Below are positions 41,051 to 49,600 of a DNA stretch of 64,000 nucleotides, piece after piece; position 1 is the first letter of the stretch, and the number at the start of each line of letters is the position of its first letter. The notes under the pieces were generated by a model. It saw nothing but the letters and a program-made list of their open reading frames with translations, made no database searches and was not told where the DNA came from. Made by a program: the position numbers and the translations under genes. Source of the DNA: Clostridia bacterium (GTDB lineage: Bacteria; Bacillota; Clostridia; Oscillospirales; Acutalibacteraceae); contig JAFWYB010000052.1 of NCBI GenBank assembly GCA_017517865.1, forward strand, positions 62,001 to 126,000, given 5' to 3'.

Positions 41051-41986
41051 ATGGCAGATATCAGAAAGAAAAAAAGAAAACAGAAAAGCCCCCTTGACGG
41101 CATTATAAAGGTACTTGCAGTGCTTTGCATTATTGTGGCGGTCGTGCTGGCAGGCTTGCTCGTAAAAGAAATGACCGGGGAAAGTATTCCTGAGCCTGAA
41201 ACAAGAGGTGATATTATTACAACAGATAATATTTCAACAACAGACGCAGAAACCTCTGCGGCTTTGTCTGAGGAAACTACAGAGAAAGAAACAACGGCAG
41301 AAGAAACAACTCAGGAAGAAACAACTCAGGAAGAAACAACTCAGGAAGAAACAACCGGGGAAGAAACCTCGCAGTCGATGCTTTGGGCAGAAGAGGACAG
41401 AATTATCGTAAATCCCGAGCAGGAAAACTGGAGCCTCGTTGTTGTAAACGGTACAAGAGCCATTCCTGAGGGCTATACGCCTGAGCTTTCGTCCGTTGCG
41501 GGCACCGACGTTCTTATGGACAGCCGTGTGGCACCTTATTACACGGCTATGTATAACGCTGCAAAAAAAGACGGTATAACACTTACTCCCTATTCCGGTT
41601 ACAGGTCCTACGACAGACAGAAGCGCAATTACAATAATCTTACAGAGGAGTATATGTACAAATATAACCTCTCAAGGGAAGATGCGGCAATAAAAGCGGC
41701 AACGGTTATTCTTCCTCCGGGAACGAGTGAGCATAATCTGGGACTTGCTATGGATATCTGTAACACCTATGACTCCTTTAAAAATCAGAAGGAATATAAA
41801 TGGCTTACCGAGCACGCTCACGAGTACGGCTTCATACTCCGTTACACTGCCGAAAAGCAGCCGCAGACGGGAATTATTCCCGAGCCGTGGCATTGGAGAT
41901 TTGTAGGCGTTGAATACGCCGAGCAGATTAAAAACAGCGGACTTTGTCTTGAGGAATGGCTGACTGCAAACGGTATTGCATACTGA
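41051..41986 (+). CDS. Membrane-anchored D-alanyl-D-alanine carboxypeptidase (VanY family)
   Basis: This 311-residue protein has a short Lys/Arg-rich cytoplasmic start, one membrane helix (about 20-42), a Thr/Glu-rich linker with perfect repeats (QEETT units) and a VanY/M15B domain from about residue 135. Zinc-peptidase motifs are SGYRSYDRQ, PGTSEHNLGLAMDI (the SxHxxGxAxD site) and EPWHWRFVG. It trims D-alanine from peptidoglycan peptides outside the cell. Two upstream in-frame ATGs exist, but GGAG lies 9 nt before ATG 41051, which is taken as the start. Confidence 0.88.
   Translation: MADIRKKKRKQKSPLDGIIKVLAVLCIIVAVVLAGLLVKEMTGESIPEPETRGDIITTDNISTTDAETSAALSEETTEKETTAEETTQEETTQEETTQEETTGEETSQSMLWAEEDRIIVNPEQENWSLVVVNGTRAIPEGYTPELSSVAGTDVLMDSRVAPYYTAMYNAAKKDGITLTPYSGYRSYDRQKRNYNNLTEEYMYKYNLSREDAAIKAATVILPPGTSEHNLGLAMDICNTYDSFKNQKEYKWLTEHAHEYGFILRYTAEKQPQTGIIPEPWHWRFVGVEYAEQIKNSGLCLEEWLTANGIAY
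41311..41355 (+). repeat. Three perfect 15-bp tandem repeats coding the Thr/Glu linker
   Basis: The unit TCAGGAAGAAACAAC is repeated perfectly three times, with degenerate units on both sides. It is in frame and encodes TQEET. Recent slippage or unequal recombination is implied, and linker length may vary between strains. Confidence 0.8.
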
Positions 41987-42018
41987 TGAAATTAATTCAG
42001 AAAAACTTAAAAAAACTA

Positions 42019-42047
42019 TTGACAAAGAAGCAACATTGTGTTAATAT
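42019..42047 (+). promoter_or_regulatory. Promoter of the infC-rpmI-rplT operon
   Basis: TTGACA 42019-42024 and TAATAT 42042-42047 have a 17-bp spacer, about 150 bp before infC. Confidence 0.75.
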
Positions 42048-42053
42048 ATCTGC

Positions 42054-42199
42054 ACAACAAAGCAGAGCAGTCAGCTTCTCACCTATGGGATAAGGTTCCG
42101 CATAGGTCAATAGACTAAGTTTTTGGTGTATTGATGCGTGGACAGCTCTCTGTTCACGCTTTGATTTTTATGACTCAAGGTCAAAAATTTTGGAGGTGT
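42054..42199 (+). promoter_or_regulatory. Structured leader of infC-rpmI-rplT (L20-type autoregulatory leader candidate)
   Basis: The leader of about 145 nt holds three consecutive stems: ACCTATG/CATAGGT (42081-42107), TCAATA/TATTGA (42107-42134), then a terminator hairpin. In Firmicutes this operon is controlled by ribosomal protein L20 binding the leader and causing premature termination, which fits this architecture. A match to the known family is by context and shape, not by sequence comparison. Confidence 0.6.
42136..42170 (+). terminator. Attenuator terminator in the infC leader
   Basis: GCGTGGACAG 42136-42145 pairs with CTGTTCACGC 42150-42159 around a CTCT loop and is followed by a T-rich run. 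It lies before the first gene, so it must be conditional. Confidence 0.7.
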
Positions 42200-42724
42200 A
42201 TGAACATCGCTATCAAAGAAATGCAAATCAATGAAGAGATTCGCGACAAGGAAATCAGAGTAATTCTCGGTGACGGTGAAGTGCTCGGAATTATGTCTGC
42301 AGACGAAGCTCTTAAAATCGCAGAGGAAAAGAATCTTGATTTAGTAAAAATTGCTCCTCAGGCTGTTCCTCCCGTGTGTAAAATTATGGACTACGGCAAA
42401 TATCGCTTTGAAATGACCAAGCGTGAAAAGGAAGCAAAGAAAAACCAGCATGTTGTTGAAATCAAGGAAATCAGACTTTCACTGGGTATTGACACGCATG
42501 ACTTCGAAACAAAGGTAAATCACGCAAGACGCTTTATCGCAAGCGGAAACAAGGTTAAGGTTTCAATCCGCTTCAGAGGAAGAGAGTTGGCACATACCGA
42601 AAACGGTCTTGTAACAATGAAGCAGTTTGCAGATGCCTGCGCTGAGTTCGCCAATGTTGAAAAGGCAGCAAAGCTCGAAGGTAAATCAATGATGATGTTC
42701 ATGGCTCCCAAGCCTAAAAAGTAA
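42200..42724 (+). CDS. infC: Translation initiation factor IF-3
   Basis: This protein of about 174 residues has both IF-3 domains: MQINEEIRDKEIRVI at the N-terminus, the Lys-rich linker (MTKREKEAKKNQ), and the C-terminal SIRFRGRELAH block. IF-3 keeps ribosomal subunits apart and checks the start codon. ATG 42200 lies only 3 nt after GGAGG (42192-42196), whereas ATC 42206 is at 9 nt; IF-3 genes of E. coli and some bacilli start with AUU, so a rare start codon is possible here. An ATG at 42221 has no ribosome site. Confidence 0.92.
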   Translation: MNIAIKEMQINEEIRDKEIRVILGDGEVLGIMSADEALKIAEEKNLDLVKIAPQAVPPVCKIMDYGKYRFEMTKREKEAKKNQHVVEIKEIRLSLGIDTHDFETKVNHARRFIASGNKVKVSIRFRGRELAHTENGLVTMKQFADACAEFANVEKAAKLEGKSMMMFMAPKPKK

Positions 42725-42742
42725 TAACAGGAGGAATTTACA

Positions 42743-42940
42743 ATGCCTAAAATTAAAACACACAGCGGTGCTAAGAAGCGTTTTAAGCTTTCCAAGAACG
42801 GTAAGCCCATCCGCTACCATGCAAACAAGTCACACATCCTTACAAAGAAGAATACAAAGCGTAAGAGAGGTCTTCGTCAGACAGTTGTTGCCGACAAGAC
42901 AAACGAGAAGCAGATTAAGCGTCTTATTCCTTACAAATAA
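42743..42940 (+). CDS. rpmI: 50S ribosomal protein L35
   Basis: This is a 65-residue, very basic protein with the L35 start [14 protein letters not shown] and the [13 protein letters not shown] region. It is placed between infC and rplT as in nearly all Firmicutes and follows AGGAGG. It is part of the large ribosomal subunit. Confidence 0.96.
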   Translation: MPKIKTHSGAKKRFKLSKNGKPIRYHANKSHILTKKNTKRKRGLRQTVVADKTNEKQIKRLIPYK

Positions 42941-42988
42941 TCCAACAACAACCTAAACTAAATATTATCATAACGGAGGTACTTAATC

Positions 42989-43342
42989 ATGGCTCGTATT
43001 AAAGGCGCAATGATGACTCGTAAGAGAAGAAATAAAGTATTAAAGCTTGCAAAGGGCTACTATGGCTCAAAGCACAGCCTCTTCAAGACAGCTAAGCAGG
43101 CTGTTATGAAGTCAGGCAACTATGCATACATCGGCAGAAAGCAGAAGAAGAGAGATTTCCGTCGTCTCTGGATCACAAGAATCTCAGCTGCTTGTAAGGC
43201 TAACGGCATTAACTACTCAACATTTATGAACGGTCTCAAGAAGGCAGACATCACTCTTAACAGAAAGATGCTTTCAGAAATCGCTATTGCTGATCCCGCA
43301 GCATTCACAGCTCTTGTTGAGAAGGCAAAGGCAGCTCTTTAA
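42989..43342 (+). CDS. rplT: 50S ribosomal protein L20
   Basis: The 117-residue basic protein begins [15 protein letters not shown] and contains [17 protein letters not shown] and [15 protein letters not shown], all L20 hallmarks. It binds 23S rRNA early in assembly and is the likely repressor of this operon through the leader upstream. GGAGG precedes the ATG and a terminator follows. Confidence 0.96.
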   Translation: MARIKGAMMTRKRRNKVLKLAKGYYGSKHSLFKTAKQAVMKSGNYAYIGRKQKKRDFRRLWITRISAACKANGINYSTFMNGLKKADITLNRKMLSEIAIADPAAFTALVEKAKAAL

Positions 43343-43354
43343 TTCAAATTTAAT

Positions 43355-43390
43355 TACGTCCGAGATTCGTTCTCGGGCGTATTTGTGTTT
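43355..43390 (+). terminator. Terminator of the infC operon
   Basis: TACGTCCGAGA 43355-43365 pairs with TCTCGGGCGTA 43371-43381 (11 bp, one G-U), followed by TTTGTGTTTT. Confidence 0.78.
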
Positions 43391-43439
43391 TGTAACGCGA
43401 TATTTTTTAACTGATTTTGCTGTAAAAGGAGGGTATATG

Positions 43440-44228
43440 ATGCTGAAAATTGACAGTCTTTCCAATGAAAAAATCAAACTGTGCACCAAGATAATTTCCT
43501 CTTCAAAGCACAGAAGGGAAAAGGGCTTGTTCTTTCTCGAAGGCCTGAGATTGTGCCGTGATGCGGCTGTTACGGGTTGTGTTATAGAGTTTGCTTTTTT
43601 CACTCGAAAGGCTATTGAAGCAAAGGCCGGAGACGTTGATTTTATATCCGGAAGAGCAGAGCACTATTTTGAAATTTCACAGCAGATTGCAAATAACCTT
43701 TCCTGCACCGAAACCGACCAGGGCTTCTTCTGTCTTTGCAGAATACCCGACAACACACGTGAAATCACTTATGACGGCAAATACATAGCTCTTGAAAATA
43801 TTCAGGATCCGTCTAATCTTGGTGCTGTCTGCCGCACTGCAGAGGCACTGGGCATCAGAGGCGCAATTGTAAGCGGCTGCTGTGATATTTTCTCGCCCAA
43901 GGCTCAGCGCGCGGCTATGGGCTCTCTTCTTAGACTGAGCATTACTCAGTGCGATGATCTCAGCGAGTTTCTTGCTTCTTTGGGTAAAAATGGTATGAAG
44001 CTTTATGCCACAACACCCGATGAAAACGCTCGGAGAGTAACAGACTGCGATATGTCGGGCGGTGTTGTCTGCGTTATCGGTAACGAAGCAAACGGCGTGA
44101 CCGATGAGGTTTTTGACGTATGCGAAAAGATAACAATACCTATGCTCGGCAGAGCCGAATCGCTTAATGCTTCTATGGCGGCGGCTATAACTATGTGGGA
44201 AATGATGAGGTGTACCGATGGAAAATAA
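43440..44228 (+). CDS. TrmH/SpoU-family RNA 2'-O-methyltransferase
   Basis: This 262-residue protein has an N-terminal substrate-binding domain (KIISSSKHRREKGLFFLEG) and a C-terminal SPOUT methyltransferase domain with ENIQDPSNLGAVCRTAEALG, VIGNEANGV and IPMLGRAESLNASMAAAI, the trefoil-knot signature. It probably methylates rRNA (RlmB- or TsnR-like); the site is not known. Two adjacent ATGs (43437 and 43440) follow AGGAGGG; the second has the better spacing. It overlaps dprA by 11 nt. Confidence 0.87.
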   Translation: MLKIDSLSNEKIKLCTKIISSSKHRREKGLFFLEGLRLCRDAAVTGCVIEFAFFTRKAIEAKAGDVDFISGRAEHYFEISQQIANNLSCTETDQGFFCLCRIPDNTREITYDGKYIALENIQDPSNLGAVCRTAEALGIRGAIVSGCCDIFSPKAQRAAMGSLLRLSITQCDDLSEFLASLGKNGMKLYATTPDENARRVTDCDMSGGVVCVIGNEANGVTDEVFDVCEKITIPMLGRAESLNASMAAAITMWEMMRCTDGK

Positions 44229-45456
44229 GGTTTTCTGGGTATGGCTTCAGAACCGCATAGGCTTTGCGAGAGAATACAGTGACGTTTTGGCGCGCTTCGG
44301 CTCTCCCGAGGCAGTTTACAATGCAGATGAGGAGGATTTATGTGAGCATGAGTTTTTGCGTAAGCGTAAAAATCTCCGCGAAAAGCTGCTTGATAAAGAT
44401 ATAACCGAAGCACAGGAAAAGGTTGAAATATGTATCAGACACGGCGTTCACATTATCACACCGGACAGTGAAGATTTTCCCGTGGCTCTCAGAAGTATAC
44501 CTAATCCGCCTATGGTGCTCTATGTTAGAGGTGACGTTTCCTGCCTTAAGGCTGAGCTGCCCGTTGCGGTTATCGGCAGTCGTACTCCCAGCAAATACGG
44601 TGAGGAAAGTGCAAGAAAAATAGTTGCTGACCTTGTTAAGGAATCGGCGGTAATTGTCAGCGGCGGAGCTCTGGGTATAGACAGTGTGGCGCACACAAGC
44701 GCTATTGAGGCGGGCGGCAGGACACTGCTTGTAATGGGCTGCGGTCACGGTGACGGTTATCTGCCCGAAAACAGCGAGCTTCGTAAAAGTGTGTTTCACC
44801 ACGGTGCTTTAATCAGTGAATATCCGCCTTATACTCAGGTCTATCAGGGAAGCTTCCCCTTACGAAACAGAATAATATCTGCTCTGAGTAAGGCAGTTGT
44901 TATAATTGAGGCGGCTCAGTACAGCGGCACCTTCAGCACGGCAAAGCACGCTATGAAGCAGGGCAAAAGGCTTTATGTTTTGCCCGGTGATATAAACAGC
45001 GGTAACTTTGCAGGCTCAAATGAGCTTATTACAGAGGGTGCAACGCCCGTTTTCTCTGCCGAGGACATACTTTCTTCTCTTGAAGGCAGAAAAAAGCACA
45101 AGGAAGCAAGTGTACTTAAAACTAACGACCCTTTTGAAAATATTAACGAAGCCTCGGAGTTTTCAAAGAAAAACAGGACTAAAAGGGTCAGAAAAAACGA
45201 AAAAAAGGAAAATGACACGGTAAAAGATGAAGAAAAGGGAAAAAATATTGTGTCAGAGTTTAAAAAACTCCCCGAAACTATTTCTAAAAACGCTGAAATA
45301 GTGTATAATTTAATTTCAGACGGAAAATGCACAATGGACGAAATAGCCTCCTTCAGTGAGCTTTTGCCCGCTAAAATTCTTGCGGCGCTTACTGAGCTTG
45401 AGCTATACGGCATCATATCAAAAGTGGCGGATTCGTACAGCATAAACCGTTCATAA
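44218..45456 (+). CDS. dprA: DNA processing protein DprA
   Basis: This 412-residue protein has the Rossmann-like DprA core (AVIGSRTPSKYGEESA, SGGALGIDSVAHTSAIEAGG, PLRNRIISALS) and a C-terminal winged-helix domain after a long Lys/Glu-rich linker (about residues 290-345). DprA loads RecA on incoming single-stranded DNA during transformation. The linker is longer than usual. The start codon lies inside the end of the methyltransferase gene. The location just before topA is standard in Firmicutes. Confidence 0.92.
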   Translation: MENKVFWVWLQNRIGFAREYSDVLARFGSPEAVYNADEEDLCEHEFLRKRKNLREKLLDKDITEAQEKVEICIRHGVHIITPDSEDFPVALRSIPNPPMVLYVRGDVSCLKAELPVAVIGSRTPSKYGEESARKIVADLVKESAVIVSGGALGIDSVAHTSAIEAGGRTLLVMGCGHGDGYLPENSELRKSVFHHGALISEYPPYTQVYQGSFPLRNRIISALSKAVVIIEAAQYSGTFSTAKHAMKQGKRLYVLPGDINSGNFAGSNELITEGATPVFSAEDILSSLEGRKKHKEASVLKTNDPFENINEASEFSKKNRTKRVRKNEKKENDTVKDEEKGKNIVSEFKKLPETISKNAEIVYNLISDGKCTMDEIASFSELLPAKILAALTELELYGIISKVADSYSINRS

Positions 45457-45485
45457 TAAATCCACAGAAAAGGTGAAATAAATAT

Positions 45486-47591
45486 ATGGCAAATCTTATT
45501 ATCGTAGAGTCACCGTCAAAGGCAAAAACACTGAAAAACTATCTCGGCTCAGGCTATGAGATTATCGCTTCAAAGGGACATATCAGAGACCTTCCCGCGG
45601 CGAAGCTCAGTGTTGACATCAAGCACGACTTTGCACCTAAATACAGCATAGTAAAAGGAAAGGAAAAGCTCGTCAAGGAGCTCAAGGCAGCCGTTGCCGA
45701 GAGTGATGAGGTTTACCTTGCAACCGACCCTGACCGCGAGGGAGAGGCGATTTCATGGCATCTTGCAGAAATCCTGGGTCTTGACCTTAACAAGCTTAAC
45801 CGTGTTACCTTTAACGAAATAACAAAAACAGGTGTAAAAAACGGTATGTCCAACCCACGCAGGGTTGACCTTGACCTTGTAAATGCACAGCAGGCCAGAC
45901 GTATTCTTGACCGCCTTGTAGGCTACAAGCTCAGCCCCTTCGTTTCACAGAAAATCAGAAGAGGCCTTTCGGCAGGCAGAGTGCAGAGCGTTGCCGTTAG
46001 AATGATTGTTGACCGTGAAAACGAAATCAGAGCCTTCAACCCGGAGGAGTACTGGTCAATCGAAGGTAAGTTCCTTTTCTCCAGAAAGGGCATCACTGCG
46101 GATTTCTACGGCGATGAAACAGGCAAAATAGAGCTTAAGGATAAAGCTCAGACAGACGCTGTGCTTGCACGTCTTGACGGAGCATCATATTACATCAGCT
46201 CACTTAAAAACGGTACGAGAAAAAAGAACCCCGCACCTCCCTTCATAACCTCTACCCTTCAGCAGGAGGCCTCAAGAAGACTGGGCTTCAGAGCTGAAAG
46301 AACAATGAAAATTGCTCAGGAACTTTATGAGGGTATAAATATCGACGGTTACGGCTCAATCGGTCTTATCACATATATGAGAACTGACTCGCTTCGTATC
46401 TCGGAGGAGGCAAGACAGGCGGTTGCCGAATATATCAAGGATAATTTCGGAGAAAAGTATCTTCCCGAAAAGCCCAGATATTATAAATCAAGAAGCAACG
46501 CTCAGGACGGTCATGAAGCTATCAGACCTTCAACTGTTTCGCTCAGCCCTGATAAGGTGAAGAGCAGTCTGAGTGCAGAGCAATATAAGCTTTACACACT
46601 TATCTGGAACCGCTTTGTTGCTTCAATGATGGCTTCATGTGTACAGAATACATCGAAAATTGAAATAAGAAGCACCGTAAGCGGCGCTCCCGAGGAAAAA
46701 TACTGCTTATTCACTGCAAGCGGATACTCAGTAAAGTTTGACGGCTATACAGTGCTTTACGATATGGGCGACGGTGATGAAAAGTCAAAGCTTCCCGAAG
46801 GCCTTGTAAGCGGTGAAGCAGTAAAGCTCAAGGAGCTTGTACCTGCTCAGCACTTCACACAGCCTCCCGCAAGATATACAGAAGAGTCACTTATCAAGAC
46901 GCTTGAAGAAAACGGTGTCGGCAGGCCGAGTACTTATGCAACAATCATTTCAACCATTACAAAGAGGGAATATGTTGCAAGAAAGTCAAAGCAGCTCGTA
47001 CCCACCGAGCTTGGTGAGGCAATCGTAAATCTTCTCAAAGAGAAGTTCAAGAATATTGTAAACGTTAAATTTACCGCTCAGATGGAAACTGATCTTGATA
47101 TGGTCGGCGAGGGTAAAGAGGACTATATAAAGATGCTACACAGCTTCTATGACGATTTTGAGGTCAATCTTTCAAAGGTAAAGAAAGAGATGGAAGGTGT
47201 CAAGATTCAGCTTCAGGAGGATATAACCGACATACCCTGCGACAAATGCGGCAGAATGATGGTTATAAAAACGGGTCGCTTCGGCAAGTTTCTTGCCTGT
47301 CCCGGTTATCCCGAATGCAAGACAACAAAGCCCTATGTTGTTGAAACAAATGCAAAATGTCCCGTCTGCGGCGGAAAGGTTATATCAAAAAAATCCAAGA
47401 GGGGATATACCTTCTTCGGTTGTGACAACTGGCCCGAATGTAACTTTATGACCTGGGATAAGCCCACAGATGAAATCTGTCCTCAGTGCGGCAAATCACT
47501 GTTTAAGGGCAAGGGAGGAGTAGTTTCCTGTCTTGATGAAAAATGCGGCTATAAGGCTAAGGCAAAAAGAAAAAAAGATAAAGACGAATGA
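45486..47591 (+). CDS. topA: DNA topoisomerase I
   Basis: This 701-residue type IA topoisomerase starts with the TOPRIM domain (LIIVESPSKAKTL, ATDPDREGEAISWHL). The catalytic tyrosine lies in GLITYMRTDSLRIS. Three C-terminal zinc-ribbon modules contain CDKCGRMM/CPGYPEC, CPVCGG/CDNWPEC and CPQCGKS/CLDEKCG. It relaxes negative supercoils behind RNA polymerase. The dprA-topA-trmFO order is a classic Firmicute arrangement. Confidence 0.96.
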   Translation: MANLIIVESPSKAKTLKNYLGSGYEIIASKGHIRDLPAAKLSVDIKHDFAPKYSIVKGKEKLVKELKAAVAESDEVYLATDPDREGEAISWHLAEILGLDLNKLNRVTFNEITKTGVKNGMSNPRRVDLDLVNAQQARRILDRLVGYKLSPFVSQKIRRGLSAGRVQSVAVRMIVDRENEIRAFNPEEYWSIEGKFLFSRKGITADFYGDETGKIELKDKAQTDAVLARLDGASYYISSLKNGTRKKNPAPPFITSTLQQEASRRLGFRAERTMKIAQELYEGINIDGYGSIGLITYMRTDSLRISEEARQAVAEYIKDNFGEKYLPEKPRYYKSRSNAQDGHEAIRPSTVSLSPDKVKSSLSAEQYKLYTLIWNRFVASMMASCVQNTSKIEIRSTVSGAPEEKYCLFTASGYSVKFDGYTVLYDMGDGDEKSKLPEGLVSGEAVKLKELVPAQHFTQPPARYTEESLIKTLEENGVGRPSTYATIISTITKREYVARKSKQLVPTELGEAIVNLLKEKFKNIVNVKFTAQMETDLDMVGEGKEDYIKMLHSFYDDFEVNLSKVKKEMEGVKIQLQEDITDIPCDKCGRMMVIKTGRFGKFLACPGYPECKTTKPYVVETNAKCPVCGGKVISKKSKRGYTFFGCDNWPECNFMTWDKPTDEICPQCGKSLFKGKGGVVSCLDEKCGYKAKAKRKKDKDE

Positions 47592-47606
47592 TAAAGAGGT
47601 GAGATT

Positions 47607-48920
47607 ATGGCAGAAGAAGTTAAAATTATAGGCGGCGGCCTTGCAGGCGTAGAAGCGGCATGGCAGCTTGCTAACAGAGGCTTTATAGTTAAGCTTTATG
47701 AAATGAAGCCGGTAAAATTTTCTCCTGCCCATAAGCTTCCCACTCTCGGCGAGCTGGTATGCTCAAATTCACTCAAAGCAAAGCGCATTGAGTCTGCCGC
47801 AGGTCTTCTTAAAGAAGAAATGCGGGTTTTCGGCTCAGTATGTATGGAGTGTGCAGACAAGTGCGAGGTGCCCGCGGGCGGAGCCCTTGCCGTTGACAGA
47901 TACGAGTTTTCAAGGCTTATAACCGAAAAAATTGAGAGCCACGAAAATATTGAAACAATTCACACCGAGGTGTGTGAAATCCCCGAGGGTAACGTAATCG
48001 TTGCGGCCGGACCCCTCGCTTCAGATGCTTTGAGCGATGATATAGCAAGGCTCTGCGGTGACGGACTTCATTTCTTTGATGCGGCGGCTCCCATTGTTAC
48101 GCTTGAAAGCATCAATATGGAAAAAGCCTTTACAGCTTCCCGCTATGAAAGAGGCGGCGAGGATGACTATATCAACTGCCCGATGAATAAAGAAGAATAC
48201 GAAGCTTTTTATGAGGCTCTTATAAATGCTGAAGGAGCTTCACTGCACAGCTTCGACAAGCGTAAGGATTTCTATGAGGGCTGTATGCCTATTGAGGTGC
48301 TCGCTTCAAGAGGTAAGGATACAATGCGCTTCGGCCCTATGAAGCCCGTAGGTCTCAGAGATCCCCATACGGGACACAGACCCTGGGCTGTGCTTCAACT
48401 GAGAAAAGAAAACAGTTCGGGCACAATGTTCAATCTTGTGGGCTTTCAGACCAATCTGAAATTCGGTGAGCAGAAAAGGGTATTTTCAATGATTCCCGCC
48501 CTCGAAAATGCCGAGTTTATAAGATACGGTGTTATGCACAGAAATACGTTTATTGATTCTCCGAGGCTTCTTGACGGTGATTTCAGCTTCAGAAAAAGAA
48601 AAAATCTTTTCTTTGCAGGTCAGATAACAGGTGTTGAAGGCTATATGGAATCTGCCGCAAGCGGAATAATGGCAGGAATCAATATGGCCAGAAGAATAAA
48701 GGGTGAGAATACCCTTATTCTTCCCGAAACAACAATGATAGGTGCGCTCAGCAGATATATTAGCGATGCCACCGTTACAGATTTTCAGCCTATGGGGGCA
48801 AATTTCGGAGTTTTACCCGCCATTGAGCCGAAAATAAGAGATAAAAAGGAGCGTTATGCGGCTCTTTCCGAAAGAGGAATGAACAGCCTTAAAGAATATC
48901 TTGAAAGAGAGGGATACTGA
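47607..48920 (+). CDS. trmFO: Methylenetetrahydrofolate-tRNA-(uracil-54-C5)-methyltransferase
   Basis: This 437-residue flavoprotein begins with the FAD-binding KIIGGGLAGVEAAWQLA and has the family blocks HKLPTLGELVCSNSLKA, CPMNKEEYEAFY and ITGVEGYMESAASGIMAG. It makes ribothymidine at position 54 of tRNA using methylenetetrahydrofolate. The stop overlaps the rnc start by 1 nt. Confidence 0.96.
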   Translation: MAEEVKIIGGGLAGVEAAWQLANRGFIVKLYEMKPVKFSPAHKLPTLGELVCSNSLKAKRIESAAGLLKEEMRVFGSVCMECADKCEVPAGGALAVDRYEFSRLITEKIESHENIETIHTEVCEIPEGNVIVAAGPLASDALSDDIARLCGDGLHFFDAAAPIVTLESINMEKAFTASRYERGGEDDYINCPMNKEEYEAFYEALINAEGASLHSFDKRKDFYEGCMPIEVLASRGKDTMRFGPMKPVGLRDPHTGHRPWAVLQLRKENSSGTMFNLVGFQTNLKFGEQKRVFSMIPALENAEFIRYGVMHRNTFIDSPRLLDGDFSFRKRKNLFFAGQITGVEGYMESAASGIMAGINMARRIKGENTLILPETTMIGALSRYISDATVTDFQPMGANFGVLPAIEPKIRDKKERYAALSERGMNSLKEYLEREGY

Positions 48921-49600
48921 TGCATTTTGAAGAATTTGAATGCATAATCGGTTACACATTCAAAGATAAATCACTTCTTAAAACAGCACTTACACATTCT
49001 TCCTATGCCAATGAAAAGCATCCCGGCGGAGAATGTAACGAAAGACTTGAGTTTCTCGGCGACTCCGTTCTCGGCGTTATAACTGCAGATTATTTCTATC
49101 ACAATCTTAACCATCTTCCCGAGGGCGAAATGACCAAGAAAAGAGCACAGTGTGCCTGTGAAAAGTCACTGTTCGGCTTTGCAAAGGAAATTGATCTCGG
49201 TAAGTATATCCTTCTCGGTAAGGGCGAAGAAAACACCAACGGCAGAAACCGAGCTTCCATACTTGCCGATGCCTTTGAGGCTGTTATTGCGGCTATTTAT
49301 CTTGACGGCGGTCTTGAAGAGGCAAGACGCTTTGTGCTTGATTTTGTAAAGAAGGCGGCAACTCAGCAGGTTTCCTTCAGGGATTACAAAACAGAGCTTC
49401 AGGAGATAATACAGAAAAATCCCGATGAGCACCTTACTTACGTGCTTGTGGGTGAAAGCGGTCCGGACCACAACAAGAGCTTTGAGGTTGAGGTAAGGCT
49501 CAACCGTAACGTTATGGGCTGCGGTATCGGCAGAAGCAAGAAGCTTGCAGAGCAGCAGGCTGCAAAGGAAGCTCTTGAGCTTATGGGTATAAAAAGTTGA
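48920..49600 (+). CDS. rnc: Ribonuclease III
   Basis: This 226-residue protein has the catalytic domain signature CNERLEFLGDSVLG (about residue 38), the second acidic site in ADAFEAVIAAIYLDGG, and a C-terminal double-stranded RNA-binding domain (YKTELQEIIQ to EQQAAKEALELMG). It processes rRNA precursors and structured mRNAs. It overlaps trmFO by 1 nt and the next gene by 4 nt. Confidence 0.96.
   Translation: MHFEEFECIIGYTFKDKSLLKTALTHSSYANEKHPGGECNERLEFLGDSVLGVITADYFYHNLNHLPEGEMTKKRAQCACEKSLFGFAKEIDLGKYILLGKGEENTNGRNRASILADAFEAVIAAIYLDGGLEEARRFVLDFVKKAATQQVSFRDYKTELQEIIQKNPDEHLTYVLVGESGPDHNKSFEVEVRLNRNVMGCGIGRSKKLAEQQAAKEALELMGIKS

Noticed and set aside
41208..41411. Frame coding KKQLRKKQ-type repeats
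   Set aside because: This is the alternative reading of the tandem repeat in the VanY-type peptidase linker, not a separate gene.
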